64,000 nt of DNA from positions 2,201,501 through 2,265,500 of the forward strand of contig JAKNDB010000092.1 of assembly GCA_024305405.1 (NCBI GenBank), given 5' to 3'. Below, piece after piece: positions 24,859-39,100 of the stretch; position 1 is the stretch's first letter, and each line of letters begins with the position of its first letter. The notes below the pieces were generated by a model that was not told where the DNA came from, did no database searches, and saw only the letters and a program-made list of their open reading frames with translations. Source of the DNA: Dirofilaria immitis (taxonomy: Eukaryota > Nematoda > Chromadorea > Rhabditida > Onchocercidae). The position numbers and the translations under genes are program-made.

Positions 24859-27800
24859 ATGCTTCCATGTAGGGTACGAGCTGTTAATTCGTTTTTAAGG
24901 AAGTGTCAGTTCTATCTCTTACTGAAATCGGCCAAGGCCTTAGAAAGCACGCAAATCGATGCACACATAGGTGTGGGTGGGCGAGATGTAATTCATTTTG
25001 AAGCTGGACATATAGCGCGATTAGCCGATGGTGCTGCTGTTGTTTCACAAGGAGATACTTCTGTATGTTTTGGTTCTATGTAAAATTTTTAGAATGAAGT
25101 GATACTGCGAGGAGTTTGTTGCATATGGGAAAAATGTGTTCCCGAAATACTATTATGGTTTGAGTGACAATTTATAAATTATAATTGCTGAATACATGCA
25201 TTTTTCTACGCGCTAAATTTTCGGTTGCAGATTGAGCATAGACCCTTGTCTCGTTTCATTATGAAGTTTGGCATTAAATATAATTGGAATAGAATAAATA
25301 ACGCAGATAATTCAGGTACTAGCTACCGTAGTCGGAAAACAGAGTTCGGCTGGTGATATGGCAGATTTCATGCCATTGACGGTCGATTTTCAGCAGAGCG
25401 CATCAGCTGTTGGTCGTATTCCTACTAATTACTTACGAAGGAACTACAACGAAATGATTCTGATATTCTGGCATCCAGAATGATTGACCGATCAATCAGG
25501 CCATTATTCCCGGAAAATTATTCGGGTGAAACTCAGGTAAAAGTTTCTCTTTGTTTCTGCTAGTCTTTAGTTTATTTCAGCTTTAATTTATCTTAAATAA
25601 TAATATATCTGCAAATCATATTCGCACCAACTAAACATATTTTCTTTACTATAATAGAATTAAAATGTTGATTTTATGTTAAAGAAATATCGTAATTTAA
25701 TGCTTGAATGGACACTATATCTTTTTTGGGATTTGAGGGATATATGGTTAGGTTGTTCAGAAAGCAATAATTTTTAGCAAGAAATTTCAGATAATATGTA
25801 AACCTCTTGCGATAGATGATGATGGAGACCCGGTGATTCTGGGACTAAATGCAGCTTCTACAGCGCTAACTCTATCGGATATACCGTGGGAAGGGCCAAT
25901 CGGAGCTGTCAGAATAGCTCTTATTGATAATGAAGTATCTATCGTTTTTCTCTCGCTATGTGTCTGTGATATCAGTTTTCCTAGAGCGAGGGCCGGATTT
26001 GATTTGTAAAGACCCCAATTATTTTAGAATAGCAATAGTTTTCATTAAATGGGAATTATTCAAGTAACTTTAGATTGTAATTAATCCAAGTCGAAAAAAT
26101 ATGAAAAGTTCTTCACTGGATTTGGTTATTGCCGGTTGCGACTTTGGGAAGCGCATATTAATGATTGATATGGATGGCTGCGAAATTGAGATCGAAAAAT
26201 TTTCGGAATGTATCAAAACTGGTCTTAAAGCAGTTTCTTATTTGATTCAAGCCATTAATAAAGTGAAGGACTCTTGTGGTCGTCAGAAACGACAGGTAAC
26301 TCTTAATTTGTTAGGGATATTTTGCTCAACAGTTTACCTGTTTTTCTTCTATCGTGGTACCTGCTTTGATGATCTAGATTTACAAATTCTTATCTTGCTA
26401 TTGCTCATTATTTTGATAATCATATTTCTTTCAACTATCGTAGCTAATGATGGAAAATTAATAATACATTCATTATACATGTTAGCCTTTCTAGTTCCGA
26501 AAGATTCACGCTGTTTTCAATATTGCATAAGCCCATATCTCTGTTACTATATATCTGCATACTTATATAATTCTCTTTTATATTTGTCACTTATTTGTGG
26601 GAATATATTGTAATCATTAGCTCTGACTACAACTGTATAAGTGAAAGCTAATGAAGAATAATACTAGTGCTAATTTCTCAGGTAATTGATTGTTAAATGC
26701 ACTGGCGATAATAATGTAATTATATGTATCAGATAGTAAGTTTCAGATCTCTGCCGAATAGATGAAGAAGATCACATAAAGAAGATAAATTTTCTTTTTT
26801 TCTCAAGAGTGCTTTTAGTTGGCTTGAGGATTTTTGCTTTAGAATATTAATGGAGAAATTGATATTGACATGATATCATTGACGGAGGAAATGCAAATCT
26901 TATGTGGTGATCAACTATATGATATTTTAACCGATGTGGAGCATGACAAGCTCTCACGAGATCGGGCTATTTCTGAGCTTGGTGATCATATGCTTGAAAA
27001 GCTCAAAGAAAGGAACACTCCCCATAAGCTTCGGCATGCTTTTAAGAATCTCCTCAAAAGATCATTGAGGTATTTTCTTAGCTATCTTAGCAAAATGGCC
27101 TTATATTTATTTTATTCATTTATTTTTGAATTAACTGAGAATTATAAGAATATAGCGTAAAGATTGGAAACAAAACAATATCAGCTGAACGTCTTTCGTT
27201 TACCAAGATAGTCAGCTGACATTGTACTGTAATTGAGAGAATACATTTTGAGAAGTTATAATTCGCAACGTTAAACGAAAATTGGACATCAGATACTATA
27301 TTTGTTATAAGATATTGCATATAAGGATTTTTACTTAATTTAAATCAAGAAACGCTGTTCTGCAAAAAAATATTATAATTTCTTAAATGAAGTTTCGTTA
27401 AAAAACGTAGAATTTCGATATAAGGAGAACTGTCGAGAAGCTAATTTATTCGAATGATTAATGCGTGTAAAAATCATTCATTTTCAAATTCTAAAGTTTT
27501 GCAGAGAAGCATTGTTCAAAAATGAAAGGCGATGCGATGGACGAAAATTTGATGAACTTCGTCCAGTGAATATTAAAATGGATGTACATAAAAAATTGCA
27601 CGGATCGACACTATTCCAGCGCGGTCAGACCCAGGTTTAATTTTGTAAATGATGATTTGATTTCAGACTTGAAGAACAATACCAAAAAGTGCTACATTTC
27701 GATTTAAAATCTATTGCATGCTTTTCCACTATTGAATATCGAGTATATTCTTAAAAATTGATGTGATTTATAATAAGACTATAAATTTCAGGTGTTTGGT

Positions 27801-30339
27801 ACAGTAACATTTGATGCTCCATCAGCTGCATTCCAGCCAGATGCGTTGTCACAACTTCTTGGCGCACAACAGAAGAAAATGTTCATGCTGCATTATCAGT
27901 TTCCGTCGTTTGCCACTACTGCTATTTCTTCGTCTCTACGAACTTCACGCAGAGAGCTTGGACATGGTGCCCTCGCTGAGAAAGCTTTAAAGAGGCTTAT
28001 TCCTGAAGATTTCCCGTACTGTTTAAGACTTGCCTGTGATGTTCGTACAGTTTTTTCTCCCCTTGAATTTTGTGAGATGTGATTGAAATGAAGAATTCGG
28101 AAGATATAGCATCGTGAGGCATATCAAAGAGCTCTTTAAAATAAAAATAACAATCTTATTTCTAGTTAAATTTCTATTTAATTATTATATAATTCATATT
28201 AACGGGTATATTAAATGAGAATAATGCTGCAACAATTTTAAGCAATTCATGCATGAAACTAATCATTAATTGAAATTAGCAATTATTGTTAGTATTTGTA
28301 CTACTTGAAGCCTATATCTCCAGCAAATTTGTATAATAGCGATTCAAATTTCAGGTCTTAGAATCAAATGGTTCATCTTCGATGGCATCAGTTTGTGCTG
28401 GTTGTTTGGCGCTTCTTGATGCAGGAGTGCAAATGAAGGCACCGGCTGCCGGTATAGCTATGGGTTTGATTATTGATGAGGGGCGAAGTGATTATCGTAT
28501 CCTGACAGACATTAATGGTCTAGAAGATTTTGCTGGAGATATGGACTTCAAAGTGGCAGGTAGGTTTTCACTAAAAGTGTTTAAGAAACATTTAATAATA
28601 CTTAAATTCGAGGAAATATCATTTATTATTTCGAGAAAATATTATTATTTGTTTGATTTTTTTCTGTTATTTATTTATTTATTTTTTTCTGTTATTATAA
28701 AACCGACAATTTGTAGATTCCTTGTTTTATGTTGCCTGAATCGAAATGGAGAGCCTAGAGCCTTTGGGAATTTATTCATCGCCAAACTGAATTTAGAGTA
28801 GAATCTGGAAATTTTACAACTGTTAAGGAACAGTGAGCGGTTATACGGCGATGCAGCTAGATTTGAAAGTGCCAGGCATAAAGCCAGAAATAGTTATTGA
28901 ATCTTTGAAACAAGCAAGGAATGGATTAGAACATCTTTTGCTGGTAATGAAGAAGGCGCAACCTCAATGGAGAAATCATTTTAAAAGTACGGTACCGGTT
29001 CATGAGACGATACCTATTGCGATTTACAAACGCCACATCATATTTCGTAGTGGAGGCTATAATGCTAAACTGATTGAATCAGAAACCGGTGCTAAGGTTA
29101 CTTTGTTTTATCGTAGTCAGCACTAATTTCCTCCTTCTTACTGCTGTGATATGAAAAAGGAATAAAACTCTCATATCGTCCTTGATATCATAGCAGTCCA
29201 GAAGAACATTCGTTTGAAATAACCGCTGGAACATCATTAAATTAAAATATTTGCAGATAAGCGTAGAGGATGATACAAACATATCTATTTTTGCGCCAAA
29301 CAAAATGAAGCTGGAAGAAGCGAAGATGATGTTGAACAAGTAAGTTAGGAATTAGAATTTTAAGTTATTTGTTTTGCAATTTTTTCTGATTTTAGTATAT
29401 GCTGAAGTTCTTAGACAATGTAATTAATGGGTTGTCTCACTGTGTTCGCTTATCTTAGGGATTTATTTAGCCGAATTGGTTTAATATTCTATTTATATAT
29501 AGAATGGACAATTTTTAGAATGTTCGAGAATGAAAACGAAATAGAACTGGTGTTTGGTGCAATGTACAAGGCCGAAATCGTAGATGTATTAGAGCATGGC
29601 GTTTTGGTAACGCTGCACAAAGGCATGAAACCCATTTTATTGAAAAATAGGTTTTGTTATTATTATTTCTGGGTTTCCTTCTTGAATCTCGAAAATGACA
29701 TATTTTAGGCTATTACTAGCTTCATTTTTCAACTTCATCTTGTATTTGTGATCTTACAAAATGTCTATTTGAAGATGAAATTTGAAAGTAAATCAAATTT
29801 ATGGCGTTTGCAATCATATTCAGTATGTCCTGTCCGAAGATATTTGAAAAATTTGTTGCTTTTTTAAAATAATGATTTCGTTGTTTATAAATAGAATTGA
29901 TTGGTTGATTTAGCTGTTCCAGTGATCCTGGTACAAAATGCACAAGTCTTTTTTCCTTGCTAAATTTCTAGGGTTAGCTTTCGAATGAAGACACTTTAAG
30001 TGGATGGTTGAACTGATTTATGATGGAATGCGAAGATTTCTCCTTCGTACTATTAAATGGATTTAGTTTTATCTTTTTCACTGAATTTAGCTTCTACTGA
30101 CTTTTCCACTTTCCATTTGAACTAATTTCATTACGAATCGTTACATTAAAGCTTTATATTTTTACAGCAACCTGGATGCGAGAAATGTAGCTCATGCGAA
30201 AGTACTTGGTTTCAAGAGTGGTCAGAAAATAATCATTCAGTATCTGGGACGAGATCCGATCACTGGATACCATAGGATATCAAGGAAAACATTGCAGTCT
30301 GCTTCCTTACCTATTCAGAATATGCATCACGACATCTAA
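24859..30339 (+). CDS. PNPT1: polynucleotide phosphorylase, mitochondrial (PNPT1)
   Basis: 3'-5' phosphorolytic exoribonuclease of mitochondria. Twelve exons: 24859-25062, 25316-25536, 25791-25934, 26074-26295, 26843-27069, 27505-27634, 27792-28040, 28355-28559, 28834-29096, 29257-29339, 29519-29650, 30168-30339. Order of domains: basic leader ([15 protein letters not shown]), first RNase PH core ([49 protein letters not shown]), linker helices ([12 protein letters not shown]), second core ([57 protein letters not shown]), KH ([16 protein letters not shown]) and S1 ([18 protein letters not shown]). Total 2252 nt, one short of 2253. The missing base is a G at 25440-25441, where LRR(E)LQRND continues in the next frame. 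The ATG follows an ATTTTTAG acceptor; an in-frame ATG at 24829 is upstream of it and less likely. Confidence 0.96.
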
Positions 30340-31410
30340 TTTGGAAGCTTTTGGATCTCTAAATTATTTCAGAATATATAACATGATATCTTACAAAGAA
30401 TATGAAATAAACCTTTTTACTTTTAACTGCACAAACATCGTTTTAATGGTGTATCATATGCCACTTAAATGATCGCGAAATCGAATAGATAAATCGTGTA
30501 AAATATTGGGATGGAATTCTTCGAAAATATTGGTTAAATCGTTATTCTAGTTTATTATGGGACACAAAAATAAGAGTCCATGAACAATTATCTTGAAATT
30601 AATTTTTTCATTAAGTTCAAATAGTTAAAATATCTATTACCATCTGACAACTCGAATGCTCACATCCGTTTTATGCAAATATTCAGTGATCAAATCTGCC
30701 AGTACAATATTTCAGTATATTAAGAGCCACTTGACAAAGTCAATTTTGCTCGAATAAACCGATTTCGTCTGTAGGATACTTGTTCCTTCATTTTAGAAGA
30801 CTGGTGTTTCGCTTAATATTTATCTTAATCGCTTTAGATGACTATCATTCACGAACATTGTTCACTTAAATTGTACTAGACATGAGAGGGACAGCTCATT
30901 CAAACACTGGTATCGAAGATTTTTTTTGGGATTCATACCAGGATGAGATGCTAGCGATACGACGACATTAGATGGAATTGGAAGTAAGCTTCCATCCAAA
31001 ATTTTCTTAAAATTTTTTCTTGCATATTCTTGGAGTTGTTCATTATTTTTTTACACTTATAAGAATTCGAGTACCATATTGAGAGGTTTAATCACATTCT
31101 TTGTTAATCACATTCAGTTCTGAATTGATCGAAATGGAAAGTAGATGGGCTGAGTTAACAACTTCCACTATCGATTAAGAATGATTAACAATATTTTCAA
31201 CAAATGAGTATCATTAATTCTCAGTGTTCTTTCTTATCTACAGTTCTCATACTTCAAATATCCATTCTATCCTTTCCGTTTTTCCCTTACATTTTATCAT
31301 TCATCGACACATCCCTTTTGTTCCTCTTTCTTCCACTACACTTATTCGTGAAATCAAATTTCGTTAACATTTTGTATAGAAGACAATCTTAATTTTTATG
31401 GAATAATTTC
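30340..31410. other. intergenic region after PNPT1
   Basis: Contains the PNPT1 polyadenylation signal and otherwise nothing recognisable. Confidence 0.5.
30406..30411 (+). other. polyadenylation signal AATAAA for PNPT1
   Basis: Canonical AATAAA 67 nt after the stop codon, the expected distance for a short nematode 3' UTR. Confidence 0.75.
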
Positions 31411-31970
31411 ATGTCGAAAGAATCCGAAGATTTTGAAAAAGTAAGCTGGATTCATAATTCTGCGAAGAGATATATTTCAACACAGATAATCAGCATAAAT
31501 ATGAACAAATAATACATAATAGGGATGATTCATTCTTACTTATTTTAAGTAATATCTGAATATAGAGCGACGAAGGAAAGCATGATATTTATGTCATACT
31601 TTTTCCAATTCACCAATTCACTGAAGCAAAGAATGTAAGTATCTCTTTGGGTAAATCTCAAAACTCTATATTCCAGTGTTCAGAAACAAATATTTTGTAA
31701 ATATATATATATATATATATATGCTGTTTCAACCGGGATGATATATAATATAATGAGAATTCTACATCATAACGAATTTCTTAACTGATAGTGATTTATA
31801 ATACATATAATATAATGAGAATTCTACATCATAATGAGTTTCTTATACAGGCCATTGAATCGAAGTATGCAGAGTTCCCAAGGTTATTAATTTTGCTGAC
31901 GTGCATCACTTCCAAAGCACTATTGCATATTTCATTCCTATTCTATTCACATATTTTATGCATAAAATAA
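31411..31970 (+). CDS. possible small three-exon gene, unknown product
   Basis: Three open segments join in phase across consensus splice sites: ATG at 31411 to 31440 (GTAAGC donor), 31566-31634 (GTAAGT donor), and from a TACAG acceptor near 31851 to a TAA at 31970. The product would be about 70 residues: an acidic start (MSKESEDFEK), a middle part (HDIYVILFPIHQFTEAKN) and a hydrophobic C-terminal half that could be a membrane anchor (FPRLLILLTCITSKALLHIS). It lies between PNPT1 and PPP4R2 on the same strand. No family recognised; it could also be part of a longer, differently spliced gene. Confidence 0.35.
31700..31845 (+). repeat. TA microsatellite followed by a ~45 bp local duplication
   Basis: About eleven TA units end near 31722. 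A block starting TATAATATAATGAGAATTC at about 31743 recurs at about 31803 with two base differences. It sits in an intron of the small candidate gene. Confidence 0.85.
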
Positions 31971-32307
31971 AGGATTCAGGGAAGAGGAAATCTGTAGATT
32001 TACTTTCATGACATTTCTTCCTTTTATTATATTAAAGAATCCTTCGCAAATTTATAGCACTAATGAAGTTAACGATATATGCTGCAAATGGAAAACTTTC
32101 TAAAAAGATTCTGCCCAATAAATGTTAACATCTCATATAAGTTCGAATGAGTAAAGTTATTTAACTTATCCTTGCAACTTGAAATTTCATGTTGACAATC
32201 TCAATATGTCACTGGTTGAGCAACTAACACATCATTTGTGTAATCTCAATGATAATGGTAGTGTATTTCCGTGTTGAGCGATCTTGTTCTTCCAGATAAC
32301 GTTTCAA

Positions 32308-35054
32308 ATGGTACAGGAAGAGGAAGCAACAAAAGAACCATGTCAGACATGTGTTCCAACTACGACCGTTTTACAAAGGCTCTCTAATGCTCTTTCTTCA
32401 TTTACTGTACCTGACGAGGTTCGTTATAATTTTTGTTTGCTAAGAAAAGGAAGTTATAAGTTGTATAGTAAATCCTTCTAACAATCTTTTGTCACTGCAA
32501 TTCATATGTTGATCTGATTATGTTGAAGGGTCGAAAATAAAGAGAAGATTCCGTTGCCTTTCGCTATGGTTTTTCTTTCTTACTGTTCTCTTTCTATTAT
32601 GATTTTCTGAAATCTTCAATCGTGTTATCTTTAAGTGTTATAGAAAATTTTGGAAAGGACTTCGAAAGGGTTTTCGAAATCTCCAGTGCAGGAAATTGAT
32701 GAATATTTCGAGCTCGTTGCTAAACTTGGACGACCTCTTTTCAAATGGGATATAATACGATGTGCTTTTCTATGGAAGCTCGAGGTATTTTTTTGAACGT
32801 ATTCATTAAATTCATCTATAATCTCTATCTTTATAACGATTCAGTGATAGCTTTTATATGCGCACATGTATAAATTCATATTGGATCATATATAAGATGG
32901 TAATCTGAAAATTTCCGAAAATAAAAATAAACGAAAAGTTTTATTAATTATTCTGGTTTCTAGTTAATTTATCACATTATTATCAGTCTACTGAATAAAT
33001 AATGTATTACTGCATACAAATTCCATAATTTTTTTGCTAGTATTTGTTGTTCGAAAATATCTAACTCATTTTTCCGCATTTGTTTTTACATATTTACAAA
33101 AGGGTTTATCGTTAAGAAAGTCATTATTCTGTTATCAACTTTCGTCTTATTTTTTTGCCACTAAAAAGTTTTTTCACTTTTTTATTATTAAAAAAATAAT
33201 AAGACAAAATTGAAGAAAAATAATAACAGGGTGACGACGTTCTTAAAGATGAACCTTATCATCTGAGATGAGATATCTGGGATACTTTATTTTCAGCAAA
33301 CAATGTCGGAAATGCTCTGTATCGAAGCAGATAGTGCAGTTACGGAAGATGACAAAAAATACTTATCTCAGATGGTGATCTTCATCAACAGCGCCAATTT
33401 ATTTTACAAAAAGCTGCCGAATTTGATGGAACACCTTTCACTTTCCAGAGGTTTTCTTTAGTTATATAATATAACTTTTTCTCCTTTTGTACTTTATAAT
33501 TTCATTAGAGCCACAATAATCTTTATTGGTAAAGCTGAAACGTAAAGTTTAAAAACCACTATAAATGAGAAAGTCTAGCGAAAAGTTAGCTTAAGGCTCT
33601 GTGAACTTTTAACTAGTCCTTCTCGTCATTACAAACGAACAGACAAGTATCTTCGAGCTTTGGAGAAAAATATCAATGTAGTGACAACAATTACGGAGGA
33701 TGGCGAACGAGTAACAGGAATAGAGTCATTTCCAGGAGAGCTAGATATTAGTCCAACGCTTCGCATTGAAGAACCATTTTTCGTTCAGGTACGTGTTGTT
33801 AAAGTTTGTTAAACATTTCAATACAGCTTCATGTATTCATACACAATTATTTTATTTGTTCTGGTTTATCAATTTGATAAATAGCCACTTTTCTTTTTAG
33901 AAATATGAGGTACTCCACTTTTCACTAATTTTGATCATCCATTCCTTAATCTTAGTTCTCTGTCCAACTGCAATAATTGATATGCAAATTTTAAATCACT
34001 TTTGTTATAGGTGGATGAATGTGATGCGCCAATAGAAACGAAATTAATTGCTGCTGGAGACTCTCTTATTAGGGTACTTAATTTATATAAGTTGCTTTTT
34101 TGTTTCTAGTACTCTGATTGTTCTTCTCTTTGTTAATATAAAAAGCAGTAAATTGAAATATGACTTGTTGCTCACTTCATGTCGTTTTCTAGGACAGAAA
34201 TCTTTGATAGAAACCTTTTATTTTCAATTCCGTGAAGATTATGTAAGAAATATATTCATTTGCTATTTCTTAACTTCATGGATTCGCTAAAATGGTGCAT
34301 ACGAGAAATTCTTGCGCATCACTTTAGATCAAATTATAAGAGTATATATATTTTATTAAGAAGACTAAGAGAATTTGAGAAAAGCAATTTGACTTATCTA
34401 ATTTATGACTCGCAATAAGACTCATTAGTGTACATTTCAGGGAATATTTTGATAATATTGATTTACTAGCCAAATATTTACTAGCATTATTGCGAAGAAA
34501 TTGATGATTTTCAGGGAAATAGGTCTCCAAGGACAGTTGCAAAAGATCTAGCAATTGGCGACTATGCTCCGATCAACTTATCTCCATCGCGCGATGCTAA
34601 GGATGAATTACCTGAAATTAAGGTAAATATCTGTCCTTTATCCAAATAAATTTAAACTACATTTGTTAGTAAGATTCATAGTGTATCGCTGATCGCAGAA
34701 ACGAATTGATCGTTAGAAGCTGATTTTGTTCCACAATATTAACACTTTACTGCAAAATCCGTGAGGGATAGAGTTAAATAGTTCATGCGGTTTAAAATGC
34801 TGAAATGTTTCTTTTGAATAGTAGTTACTCGTTACTCATAACTTTTTAAAATAGTTTTGACAGGTCGAAAGAAATCTTTGTAGCCTGGACTTTTCTTAAA
34901 AACCTCCTATATGTTTACTATTTTTATTTACAACACTGTAAATCGTCAGTTGCATCTTTTTCGTTTTCAGCAAGAGAACAACTTAAAACACGCAGCATTG
35001 GTAAAGCCAGAAATGCAAAATGCTAAACTGGAAGAAATGGAAGTTGGAGATTAG
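32308..35054 (+). CDS. PPP4R2: protein phosphatase 4 regulatory subunit 2 (PPP4R2)
   Basis: Regulatory subunit that links the PP4 catalytic subunit to its targets in DNA-damage response and centrosome/snRNP functions. Exons: 32308-32418, 32644-32784, 33297-33450, 33596-33788, 34011-34073, 34515-34622, 34971-35054. The PPP4R2 core is clear: [68 protein letters not shown]. The acidic C-terminal half of vertebrate PPP4R2 is reduced; the whole is about 285 aa. Exons total 854 nt, one short of 855. The shift is in the A6 run at 33354-33359 of exon 3, after DDKK, and similarity continues one frame over. The ATG lies 13 nt after a TTCCAG acceptor, probably a trans-splice site. Confidence 0.93.
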
Positions 35055-36198
35055 TGTTTCCGACATGTAAACATATTACTATGATTATCTTTTCGAAAAT
35101 TTAAATCTTAAATTTATTGTTTGGCAACTAGTTGCACAACATCATTTTATTCATATGATTGTTCTACTATTTCAAAGAAATGCTTTTTGACTACTTTTAA
35201 TCAGGTGATTTTTACTTCAGCAAGATTGAATTGTATGCGAACATTCGCATAGCCGTCTGAGTTCACATCACTGCGTTAGAATAAGCACGGTCTCTTAATC
35301 ACGTGATTGTTCTATTGCTTTAAAAATTTATTGTAGTAATTTTTTCATGTTCATTTGGATCATAATGCACATCCTCAATATAGCTTACGGCTGGTTTGCA
35401 TTACTGAAAGGCTTCGTTGAGTGAACACTTCTTTCGATTACTAGCATCGCTTCTTTGAACAATGTAAATTTCATTATAGCTTCCATTGTTGCTCTGGCCA
35501 ACATCAGTCACTTTACGTTCTTATTTTTTTGATGCTGTCCCATTCTTCATTTATAGCGTGCGAAAGAATTTATTAAAGGCAAAAAGTATGATTCACAAAA
35601 GAAATACTCGTATTACTATGAAGATAATATAACAAGGATGAATCAAACCCAACTATTTCATAAAAAGAATAACACAAGCTCGCATACCTTTGAGGTGCAT
35701 TGCATATTTTTTTAACAGGAATTATCCGTTTTGATAACCTACTACTAACATTGATGGGCACGATATTAAATTGCTGAAAGGAATTACGCCCTTAAAATGC
35801 GTCACAAAAACATATAAATGACTTAATAATAATGATTCAGAGGGCAAGTTTCACATCCAATTAGCTCTTTATGTCTCTTGCCTAACTACTATGATATCAG
35901 GAAATATTTCCACATAAAAAATCATAATCTTGAAACCAAAATTATATTTTATTCATGCAAAGTCAGTATAACGAACGCTCCAAACGATAAGAAATATCTT
36001 CACTAAGCTTCAAAATGGTCATTTGCGTATGTATCACATTCAAATTTTCTAATTAGCTTTCAAAAAGAAAATGTGTCTTATTAAATTCCAGACGCATCAG
36101 TGTTACTCTCATTTATTTTACCGTCAAATTATATTAAGAAAAGTTATTATGGACCAGAAAGAAAAAGAAAAAACATGACATTATTTTGCTGCTAAATA
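35055..36198. other. convergent intergenic region PPP4R2 to importin-7
   Basis: 3' flanks of two convergent genes. A TTTATT (AATAAA on the minus strand) at 36112-36117 suits importin-7. No gene seen. Confidence 0.5.
36112..36117 (-). other. polyadenylation signal AATAAA for importin-7
   Basis: AATAAA on the minus strand, about 82 nt past the importin-7 stop codon. Confidence 0.6.
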
Positions 36199-39100
36199 TT
36201 ATGCGTTTTTAGCAGCAAAATTGAAAGTATCTGGTACCGGTGCATTCACGTTAAAAGCATATCCTCCCTGTTGCTCCACTTTCTTACTCTTTGCTAATGA
36301 CATTCGCTGTTCACACACCCTTAGTATTCCATTCAATATTACTTGTTTCTCCGTATTAGTGCATGTTGTCATAGAGAGCAACAACTTTTCATTACTCGCT
36401 CGTAATGCTGAAAATTTGAGGATTATGCTTATTGGTATTTCTAGAAAACGACTATTGAACTTTCAATCTCCTAAACTTTTTAATAATTACTGTGCTGACG
36501 ATTATCAAAAGGGACCCTTACTTTATGTCATCTTTCCAACACAAAAATTACATGCAAAGATATCATAAAATTAGAATAATACTGCTCCAAAAGATCGAAT
36601 ACATTTATACAGAGCACTGCAGTTTACAAATCAAAACAAAATGAACAAACCATCAAGTGTTTCCTTATAAAAAATGAAAACGTCAGCAGTTTCATCGTTA
36701 TCGAGAGGAGTAAAGTATGCTTCCATGGAGTCATCATCCCAGGTATCTGACGTTGATGTTGAATCTGACTCAAATGCTTGTGCATCACTTTCCGTCTGAA
36801 TATAACTGCTGATTTAAAAATACAACTACTTTTTATGAAACAAATTTTTTAAAAAGATGTATAAGCATGCGAAAATATTATCATGTCATTCATTCTGATA
36901 TTCATGAATCGTGTTTTTGATGAGCAAAGTTTTTCCTTTTTCAAATGATGAGACCACAAAATTCCTGGCTTTTTATCTTTTGCTAATAAATGAGAAAAAT
37001 TTCATTTACCCGTCCTTTCTTGTTCTGATGTTCCGCCAAAGTTTCTAGATACTCGAGAATATCCTCATCTATTTCATCTTCACTATCTGCCAAGTCTTCA
37101 TCCCGTCCAACTTCTTCCTGCAAAGCCATAGAAAATAAATAAAATTGTTCAGTATTACTGATTTATCATGACATTATTTATTTTAAAATGGTACTGTGAA
37201 AAGCGTAAACTGATAATCTGAAATCGATAATGTTCTCCTGCAAACCTAAATAAATCACTATAATGAATACCTCAATTTCTTTACCACTAGATTCCTTTTC
37301 ATTAGTTAAACGATTTTCCGCTTTGATTTTCATCGCCTTCTGAAGTCCAACCAAAAGCGAAACAAGTAATTCATTGATCTACAAGTAGGACACAGTTTTA
37401 ATGTCATAAAGAACAGTATTTTTTTTACATTCATAAAACACTTTCGAGTTTCTTTTCAAGCTTCCTTACATATGAAAAAAATGGATACCTGCTGTGCTTT
37501 TTCGTCAATCAAAGTAGGTCTGTGGACAGCAGATAGCCTTGCCATCGTACACAAAGCTATTACAGTCATTTTACGATCGTGGATACCTTCTAAACACTGT
37601 GCTAATGATAGAAGCTCGTTGACCAAGTAATTTAATGTATTAGTTCCGTGAGGTTGCAGTTGAGGTAACAGGCTCACAAACATATCTGTATCATAGTATA
37701 AACCGGCTATCACTACCTGAAATATTTCTTTACTTCTCCATTACACTCCATTATTTAAGCACTAGAGCTTATACCTAAGATAAAAACATAACTAACCAAA
37801 AGAAGTGCAGGTTTCAGAGTTTTACAATCTTCAATTGGCTGATGCAACCGAGTAAGAATTAACTGGACGAGATCTGGTACTAAATTATTGATTTTACCCT
37901 GGAAATTTTTCGTTAACTTTCGAAAAACTTTCGAAACTCAGAACTAAGGAAAAAAGATTTGTGAGTATCTTTTTTCTTCCTCTCCTCTACAACAAAAATC
38001 TAAAACATACCTGACACTCGAGAATAAGGCACTCGAGCAGCTTAGCTGCGTGTACCTGGTCATTTTCTTCCGTGTCTTCGTTAAACATATTCACTGCAAT
38101 TTCTACGAAAGCTCTGAGACGTTCCGGACGTGCCAGAAAGCTATCGGTATCCACTGTTAAATATGAATGTAGTAAAGGCATTACATCTAAAAAGAAAAAC
38201 AATAATTTAATACTAGATCAATGAAAGAAAACAACAGCAATTTCAATTCAATTCATTTTCATTCTCAAACCAATATGGTCGTTTAAATTACGGTAAGACG
38301 ATCTCGATAGTTCTGATAAAAATTTAAAAAAAAGAAGAAAAAACCAAAAACTTGAAAACCAGTCTGCATGAAACTATAAAGATTTTTTAAATTGGAACAA
38401 ACTGCAAACCACAGGGATTCTCCATATTCAAGAAAGACATTCTTTTTATTTGATTTATTTTGTAACTCTACTGAGAATGGATAGAAATAATGATTAAGGG
38501 TAATGATAATTACCGACGAAAACCATTCCATCCTGATTGATTGCCAGTTTGTGAATATCGAAAAATATCTCCCACATTGGTTCACTTATCGAGTATGCAA
38601 TTACCGAATTTGCTAAAGCCAAAATTTCCTCGTAATAATCTATAAGGAAAATAACAAATTATTCAAAGATTTTGACAACACAAAAATTCAAAAATATTTC
38701 GATTATTGTGACTTCAATTATGTGACTTCATTGTTCTAAACTAGACCTTCCTTAAAATTTTTCGAAGCATTGGTAAATAGAACAGTTGAGAATGGCTTTT
38801 TTAACCTGCTGATAATGTAAAATGATATGAAATTCGTACAGATGTTTGAAACGGTGAAGAAAAAAAGAAGAGATTCTTTAATTTTCAGGACGAAAGAATT
38901 ACGGCATAACAACCTTCAGTATAGGGTAACAAAAAATAACCGATTTGCTCTCGGTCCAGAACAGACTTAATCACCCTACGCACTTGTTCTTCAATATGAT
39001 AAAGTACGTCTTGATTGTCTTCCACCATATCTAGCACGGAGCCCAAAGTAGTTAAAATCCCCATCACAGTCACTGTACGATCATCTTCCTGATTCTCTGA